Positions 41,056 through 44,616 of a stretch of 44,616 nt of DNA are shown here, in pieces. How positions within the stretch are numbered: position 1 is the first letter of the stretch; every line of letters begins with the position of its first letter. The translations under genes were made by a program, and so were the position numbers. This DNA comes from Streptosporangiaceae bacterium (GTDB lineage: Bacteria; Actinomycetota; Actinomycetes; Streptosporangiales; Streptosporangiaceae). The notes under the pieces are model-generated. The model was given only the letters and a program-made list of their open reading frames with translations, made no database searches and had not been told where the DNA came from. The stretch is from the NCBI GenBank assembly GCA_025934375.1, contig JAICYD010000051.1:1-44616 (forward strand), read 5' to 3'.

Positions 41056-41583
41056 GTGACGCTGCTGTTCCACATCGCGGCGATCGTCTTGGTCGTCGTC
41101 GTCATCGGCGTGTACCTGTCCTGGCGGGCCGGACGGCTCGACCGGCTGCACGCCCGGGTGGACGCCGCCCGCACCGCGCTGGACCTGGCCCTGGTCCGGC
41201 GCAGTTCCTCTGCCTACGAGCTGGCCTCCTCCGGGCTGCTGGACCCGGCGACCAGCTTGCTGCTGGCCGACGCGGTTAGCGGCACGAAGAACGGCGACCG
41301 GCCCCGCGACCTCGCCGAAAGCGACCTGACGAAGGCCTTGCGGGCCAGCTTCAGCCAGCCCGAGTTCCGTCCCTCGCTCAAGGCCGAGGCTGGCGCGCAA
41401 GAGCTCGTCGCCGAGGTGGAGGCCGCCGCGCACCAGGTCTTCCTGGCCCGCAAGTTCTACAACGACGTGGCCGCGCGCACCAACGACGCCCGGCGGCGGC
41501 CGCTGGTCCGCCTGCTGCGCCTGGCCGGCAACGCGCCCCAGCCCGCCTTCTTCGAGATGGACGACGCGCTGGCCGAGGAGTAG
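41056..41583 (+). CDS. LemA-like membrane-anchored protein
   Basis: 175 residues. One N-terminal TM helix (LLFHIAAIVLVVVVIGVYL) followed by a helical domain: RLDRLHARVDAARTALDLALVRR, ELVAEVEAAAHQVFLARKFYNDVAARTND and a C-terminal NAPQPAFFEMDDA. The helix-YND-xx-R-x-N pattern and the P-x-x-FE ending are like LemA proteins, although similarity is partial. GTG 41056 has GGGGAGGGC upstream. It follows pimA by 13 bp and so belongs to the PIM operon; a link to the envelope is inferred. Confidence 0.7.
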   Translation: MTLLFHIAAIVLVVVVIGVYLSWRAGRLDRLHARVDAARTALDLALVRRSSSAYELASSGLLDPATSLLLADAVSGTKNGDRPRDLAESDLTKALRASFSQPEFRPSLKAEAGAQELVAEVEAAAHQVFLARKFYNDVAARTNDARRRPLVRLLRLAGNAPQPAFFEMDDALAEE

Positions 41584-41593
41584 CCCGCCCGCC

Positions 41594-41709
41594 ACCGTGT
41601 CGTCCGCGAGCACCGTGTCCCCCGCGAGCACCGTGTCGTCCGTGAGCACAGTGTCGGCGAGCACCGTGTCGTCGGCGAGCACCGGGTCGTCCGCGAGCAC
41701 CGCGTCGCC
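41594..41709. repeat. 18 bp tandem repeat array upstream of pdxS
   Basis: Six units of ACCGTGTCGTCCGCGAGC with variants (one shortened to 15 bp), then a partial unit, starting at 41594, 41612, 41630, 41648, 41663, 41681 and 41699. It fills most of the gap between the LemA-like and pdxS genes. It is open in some frames but has no start signal, so I treat it as noncoding. Confidence 0.9.
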
Positions 41710-41734
41710 AGTGACGCCCCGGTGCCTTCCGGCC

Positions 41735-41783
41735 CTTAGAATTGGTGCTCGATGTAAATTAATATGCTCGCGGGAGGGTTCCA
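41735..41783 (+). promoter_or_regulatory. AT-rich pdxS promoter candidate and ribosome binding site
   Basis: After the repeats, an AT-rich stretch (GTAAATTAATATG, about 41755-41766) stands out against the GC-rich background and could hold a -10 element. GGGAGGG at 41772-41778 lies 5 nt before the GTG start. Confidence 0.45.
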
Positions 41784-42740
41784 GTGTCAGCTGACAACGA
41801 TGCCATGGCCATGACGCACGGGGGCACGGCACAGGGGGGCACGGCGCAGGAAGGCACCGCGCGGACGGGCACCGCGCGCGTGAAGCGCGGCATGGCCGAG
41901 ATGCTCAAGGGCGGCGTGATCATGGACGTGGTGACCCCCGAGCAGGCCAAGATCGCCGAGGACGCCGGGGCGGTCGCGGTGATGGCGCTGGAGCGGGTGC
42001 CCGCCGACATCCGCGCCCAGGGCGGGGTCGCCCGGATGAGCGACCCGGACATGATCGACTCCATCATCGGCGCGGTGTCGATCCCGGTCATGGCCAAGTG
42101 CCGCATCGGCCACTTCGCCGAGGCGCAGGTGCTCCAGGCGATCGGCGTGGACTACATCGACGAGTCGGAGGTGCTCACCCCGGCCGATGAGGCGCACCAC
42201 GTCGACAAGTGGGCGTTCACCGTGCCGTTCGTGTGCGGCGCCACCAACCTGGGCGAGGCCCTGCGGCGGATCGCCGAGGGAGCGGCGATGATCCGGTCCA
42301 AGGGCGAGGCGGGCACCGGCAACGTCGTTGAGGCGACCCGGCACATGCGCTCGCTCGCCCAGGGCATCCGGCGGCTGGCGGGCCTGCCCCCCGAGGAGCT
42401 GTTCACCGCGGCCAAGGAGCTGCAGGCCCCCTATGACCTGGTCGCCGAGGTGGCGCGGGCCGGGAAGCTGCCCGTGGTGCTGTTCACCGCCGGCGGCATC
42501 GCGACCCCAGCCGACGCCGCGATGATGATGCAGCTGGGCGCGGAGGGCGTCTTCGTCGGCTCGGGCATCTTCAAGTCCGGCGACCCGGCCCGGCGCGCCG
42601 CCGCGATCGTCAAGGCGACGACGTTCCACGACGACCCGGACGTGGTCGCGAAGGTGTCGCGCGGCCTGGGCGAGGCGATGGTCGGCATCAACATCGACAC
42701 CCTCCCGGACAGCCAGCACTACGCCGGGCGCGGCTGGTAA
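41784..42740 (+). CDS. pdxS: Pyridoxal 5'-phosphate synthase, lyase subunit
   Basis: 318 residues. PdxS makes PLP from ribose 5-phosphate, glyceraldehyde 3-phosphate and the ammonia delivered by PdxT. RVKRGMAEMLKGGVIMDVV opens the conserved part. Catalytic lysines correspond to VMAKCRIGHF and to IRSKGEAGTGN. Near-complete identity of these segments to the family leaves no doubt. The N-terminal 32 residues are extra and contain four five-residue repeats. pdxT follows after 6 bp. Confidence 0.97.
   Translation: MSADNDAMAMTHGGTAQGGTAQEGTARTGTARVKRGMAEMLKGGVIMDVVTPEQAKIAEDAGAVAVMALERVPADIRAQGGVARMSDPDMIDSIIGAVSIPVMAKCRIGHFAEAQVLQAIGVDYIDESEVLTPADEAHHVDKWAFTVPFVCGATNLGEALRRIAEGAAMIRSKGEAGTGNVVEATRHMRSLAQGIRRLAGLPPEELFTAAKELQAPYDLVAEVARAGKLPVVLFTAGGIATPADAAMMMQLGAEGVFVGSGIFKSGDPARRAAAIVKATTFHDDPDVVAKVSRGLGEAMVGINIDTLPDSQHYAGRGW
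41820..41879 (+). repeat. Four 15 bp coding repeats at the pdxS N-terminus
   Basis: Units 41820-41834, 41835-41849, 41850-41864 and 41865-41879 encode GGTAQ, GGTAQ, EGTAR and TGTAR, just before the conserved VKRGMAEM. Confidence 0.9.
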
Positions 42741-42746
42741 GCGCGC

Positions 42747-43331
42747 GTGCCGGTCATCGGGGTGCTCGCCCTCCAGGGCAACGTTCGCGAGCACGTCCAG
42801 GCGCTGGAGGCGGCGGGAGCGACCGCCCGGCCGGTCCGGCGGCTGCCCGAGATCGAGGCCGCGGACGGGCTGGTGATCCCCGGCGGGGAGTCAACCACCT
42901 TGTGGCGGCTGGCCGACGCGTTCGAGCTGCTGGACCCGATCCGCAAGCTGATCGCTGGCGGCATGCCTGCGTTCGGCTCCTGCGCGGGAATGATCATGCT
43001 GGCCGACCGCTTGCTCGACGGGGCTGGCGGGCAGCGGACGTTCGGCGGGATCGATATGACGGTGCGCCGCAATGCCTTCGGCCGCCAGGTCGACTCCTTC
43101 GAGCGCCAGGTCACGCTGGACGTCGGGTCCGGCGAGCCATTTCCCGCGGTGTTCATCAGAGCGCCGTGGGTGGAGCAGGCGGGGCCGGGAGTCGTCGTCC
43201 TGGGTACCGACGGCGGTAGGATCATCGCGGTTCGCCAATGCGCCTTGCTCGCTACGGCATTCCACCCCGAGCTGACCCCGGACCGGCGGGTGCATGAGCT
43301 TTTCGTCTCGATTGTGAAGGGAACGTCATGA
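42747..43331 (+). CDS. pdxT: Pyridoxal 5'-phosphate synthase, glutaminase subunit
   Basis: 194 residues, class I glutaminase. IGVLALQGNVREHVQALEAAG, LVIPGGESTTLWRL, nucleophile GSCAGMIML (Cys) and triad ATAFHPELT (His, Glu). It hydrolyses glutamine and passes ammonia to PdxS within a 12+12 complex. GTG 42747. Its stop overlaps the yebC ATG by 4 bp. Confidence 0.97.
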   Translation: MPVIGVLALQGNVREHVQALEAAGATARPVRRLPEIEAADGLVIPGGESTTLWRLADAFELLDPIRKLIAGGMPAFGSCAGMIMLADRLLDGAGGQRTFGGIDMTVRRNAFGRQVDSFERQVTLDVGSGEPFPAVFIRAPWVEQAGPGVVVLGTDGGRIIAVRQCALLATAFHPELTPDRRVHELFVSIVKGTS

Positions 43332-44083
43332 GCGGCCACTCCAAGTGGGCGACCACCAAGCACAAGAAGGCGGTGGTCGACGCCAAGCGCGGCAAGCTGT
43401 TCGCCAAGCTGATCAAGAATGTCGAAGTGGCGGCGCGCACTGGTGGCGGGGACCCGGCCGGCAACCCCACGTTGTATGACGCCATCCAGAAGGCCAAGAA
43501 GAGCTCGGTTCCCAACGACAACATCGACCGGGCGGTCCGCCGGGGCGCCGGCCTGGAGGCTGGCGGCGCGCAGTACGAGAACATCACCTACGAGGGCTAC
43601 GGCCCCGGCGGCGTCGCGGTGCTCGTGGAGTGCCTGACCGACAACCGCAACCGCGCCGCCTCCGACGTGCGCGTCGCGTTCACCCGCAACGGCGGCCGGA
43701 TGGCCGACCCCGGGTCGGTGTCGTACCTGTTCAACCGCAAGGGCGTCGTCATCGTCAACAAGGCCGGCGCGCTGAGCGAGGACGACGTCCTGACGGCGGT
43801 TCTCGAGGCGGGCGCGGAGGAGGTCAACGACCTCGGCGACACCTTCGAGATCATCTCCGAGCCCTCCGACATGGTGGCGGTCCGCAAGGCGCTGCAGGAC
43901 GGCGGCATCGACTATGAGTCGGCCGACGCGGCGTTCCTGCCCAGCAGCGAGATCGCCCTCGACGAGGACCAGGCGCGCAAGGTCTTCAAGATGATCGACG
44001 CCCTCGAGGACTCCGACGACGTCCAGGACGTGTACGCCAATTACAACGTCGCCGACGAGATCATGGAAAAGCTAGAGGAGTAG
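43328..44083 (+). CDS. yebC: YebC/PmpR-family protein
   Basis: 251 residues with the unmistakable MSGHSKWATTKHKKAVVDAKRGKLFAKL opening and the three-domain YebC architecture (NPTLYDAIQKAKKSSVPNDNIDRAV, YEGYGPGGVAVLVECLTDNRNR, GVVIVNKAGALSEDD, ALEDSDDVQDVYANYNVAD). Family members act in transcription regulation and in translation of difficult peptide stretches. In most actinobacteria ruvC follows; here it does not within the window. Confidence 0.96.
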   Translation: MSGHSKWATTKHKKAVVDAKRGKLFAKLIKNVEVAARTGGGDPAGNPTLYDAIQKAKKSSVPNDNIDRAVRRGAGLEAGGAQYENITYEGYGPGGVAVLVECLTDNRNRAASDVRVAFTRNGGRMADPGSVSYLFNRKGVVIVNKAGALSEDDVLTAVLEAGAEEVNDLGDTFEIISEPSDMVAVRKALQDGGIDYESADAAFLPSSEIALDEDQARKVFKMIDALEDSDDVQDVYANYNVADEIMEKLEE

Positions 44084-44141
44084 GTCTCAGGCGGGCTTGC
44101 TCGTGGCTTAGGTGGCTTAGGCGGGGTGGGGGCGGGGGCGG

Positions 44142-44164
44142 GGGCAAGGTTAAGGAGTTTGCCC
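44142..44164 (+). terminator. Weak hairpin after yebC
   Basis: GGGCAA (44142-44147) and TTGCCC (44159-44164) form a 6 bp stem with an 11 nt loop, preceded by a G-rich, repetitive stretch. Confidence 0.3.
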
Positions 44165-44203
44165 GATGCGAGGGCGGGGGTCTTAGAACGATTCTCGAGG
44201 TAA

Positions 44204-44226
44204 CGGTGAATCACGGTGGTTCACCG
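44204..44226. promoter_or_regulatory. Inverted repeat upstream of the small terminal gene
   Basis: CGGTGAA (44204-44210) and TTCACCG (44220-44226) are perfect inverted copies with a 9 nt spacer, 16 bp before the ATG at 44243. It could be an operator or an mRNA hairpin near the ribosome binding site. Confidence 0.4.
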
Positions 44227-44242
44227 CCAACCTGGAGGAATC

Positions 44243-44449
44243 ATGCACCCGGACCTGATGGCCGAGGTAACCCGGCTGCGCATCAACGACATGCGCGCCG
44301 AGGCCCGTACCGCCAGGCTGGCCCGGTCGCTGCGCAAGGCTGCCCGCGCGCGGCGCTCCGGCTCGGCCGAGGTGACGGACCAGCCGGTCATCCCCGACTA
44401 CGTTCACGAGATGTTCGGCGAGACGAGCACCGGCCACCCCGTCGCCTGA
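44243..44449 (+). CDS. Small basic protein, unknown function
   Basis: 68 residues, MHPDLMAEVTRLRINDMRAE then an Arg-rich helix (RTARLARSLRKAARARR) and a soluble tail. GGAGGAA lies 3 nt before the ATG, a very good ribosome binding site. Small proteins opening M-H-P-x-L-M with an RIxDMxAxA pattern recur in actinobacteria without known function. Coding is supported by the ribosome binding site and composition. Confidence 0.7.
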   Translation: MHPDLMAEVTRLRINDMRAEARTARLARSLRKAARARRSGSAEVTDQPVIPDYVHEMFGETSTGHPVA

Positions 44450-44566
44450 CGATGTCATGACCGTGACGCGTGGCCGGGTGCACGACTGAATTGTGAGGGT
44501 TCTTTGCCTGGGCAGGTCAGCGGCGTAGTCTGAGAGTTGTTGGTACTCAGATGCGGAGGTGGCCGC

Positions 44567-44616
44567 GTGGCTGACTTGTCCGGTCGTGACCTGGCGTGGC
44601 TGGAGCGCCGCCGCGC
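44567..44616 (+). CDS. Start of an unidentified gene, cut by the window end
   Basis: GTG 44567 is preceded by GGAGG with a normal gap and reads MADLSGRDLAWLERRRA before the window ends. Too short to classify. It is not the RuvC start expected after yebC. Confidence 0.5.
   Translation, partial: MADLSGRDLAWLERRR

Noticed and set aside
39705..41174. A 489-codon open frame antisense to pimA
   Set aside because: Composition and lack of motifs are typical of a shadow frame; pimA on the other strand is certain.
41594..41709. Repeat array upstream of pdxS as a CRISPR array
   Set aside because: Units are directly adjacent with no unique spacers, and there are no cas genes.

Overview
The window is a 44.6 kb, very GC-rich stretch of an actinobacterial chromosome. 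The lineage call rests on four things: the phosphatidylinositol-mannoside gene block (pgsA, PIM acyltransferase, pimA), a conservon-type sensor kinase with its Roadblock partner, probable F420-dependent oxidoreductases, and a remnant of a DUF222/13E12 HNH endonuclease. GTG and TTG starts and 1-4 bp stop/start overlaps are frequent. I cannot name a genus; a Streptosporangiales-like soil actinomycete fits. No transposase, integrase, phage module or CRISPR array is visible.

Layout. 1-2.1 kb: the tail of an unknown gene, an SRPBCC-MarR gene pair with a palindromic operator candidate, an 820 bp stretch without a convincing gene, and tRNA-Val(CAC). 2.1-6.7 kb: a minus-strand set of orphan substrate-binding lipoprotein, sensor kinase and Roadblock protein, closed by a 19 bp hairpin. 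7-18 kb: mostly single housekeeping or envelope genes, namely a THUMP-like methyltransferase, DinB, an acyltransferase-SGNH protein, an LCP ligase, HAD, homogentisate dioxygenase, an L,D-transpeptidase and a HEAT-like protein, then the broken HNH gene. 18-28 kb: an S53 protease with lectin-like repeats, a flavin amine oxidase whose frame runs antisense through an asparaginase gene, dtd, a small membrane protein, a VOC protein, a GalD/LigK-like pair for 4,5-cleavage aromatic catabolism, and a GNAT protein. 28-36 kb: Tex, an LLM oxidoreductase divergent from a PPOX protein, a DapA-family lyase divergent from LysR, an alpha/beta hydrolase and HIT. 36-44.6 kb: an EF-G paralogue on the minus strand, then the plus-strand run pgsA, PIM acyltransferase, pimA, a LemA-like gene, pdxS, pdxT and yebC, two small or partial genes at the end.

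How genes work together. pgsA, the acyltransferase and pimA make and decorate phosphatidylinositol mannosides at the membrane; pdxS and pdxT form PLP synthase. The LigK/GalD pair and hmgA point to catabolism of aromatic acids, although the remaining pathway steps are absent here. The binding protein, kinase and Roadblock genes look like a sensing unit that lacks the usual DUF742 and GTPase genes.

The most unusual signals are structural. Short tandem repeats (period 15-30 bp) occur at about ten places, mostly at gene ends and gene junctions. One oxidase has lost its stop codon and reads 627 bp antisense into its convergent neighbour. An HNH gene has been reduced to its head and tail by an internal deletion. 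A dispersed motif beginning GGATAACAGCAAGA brackets dtd.
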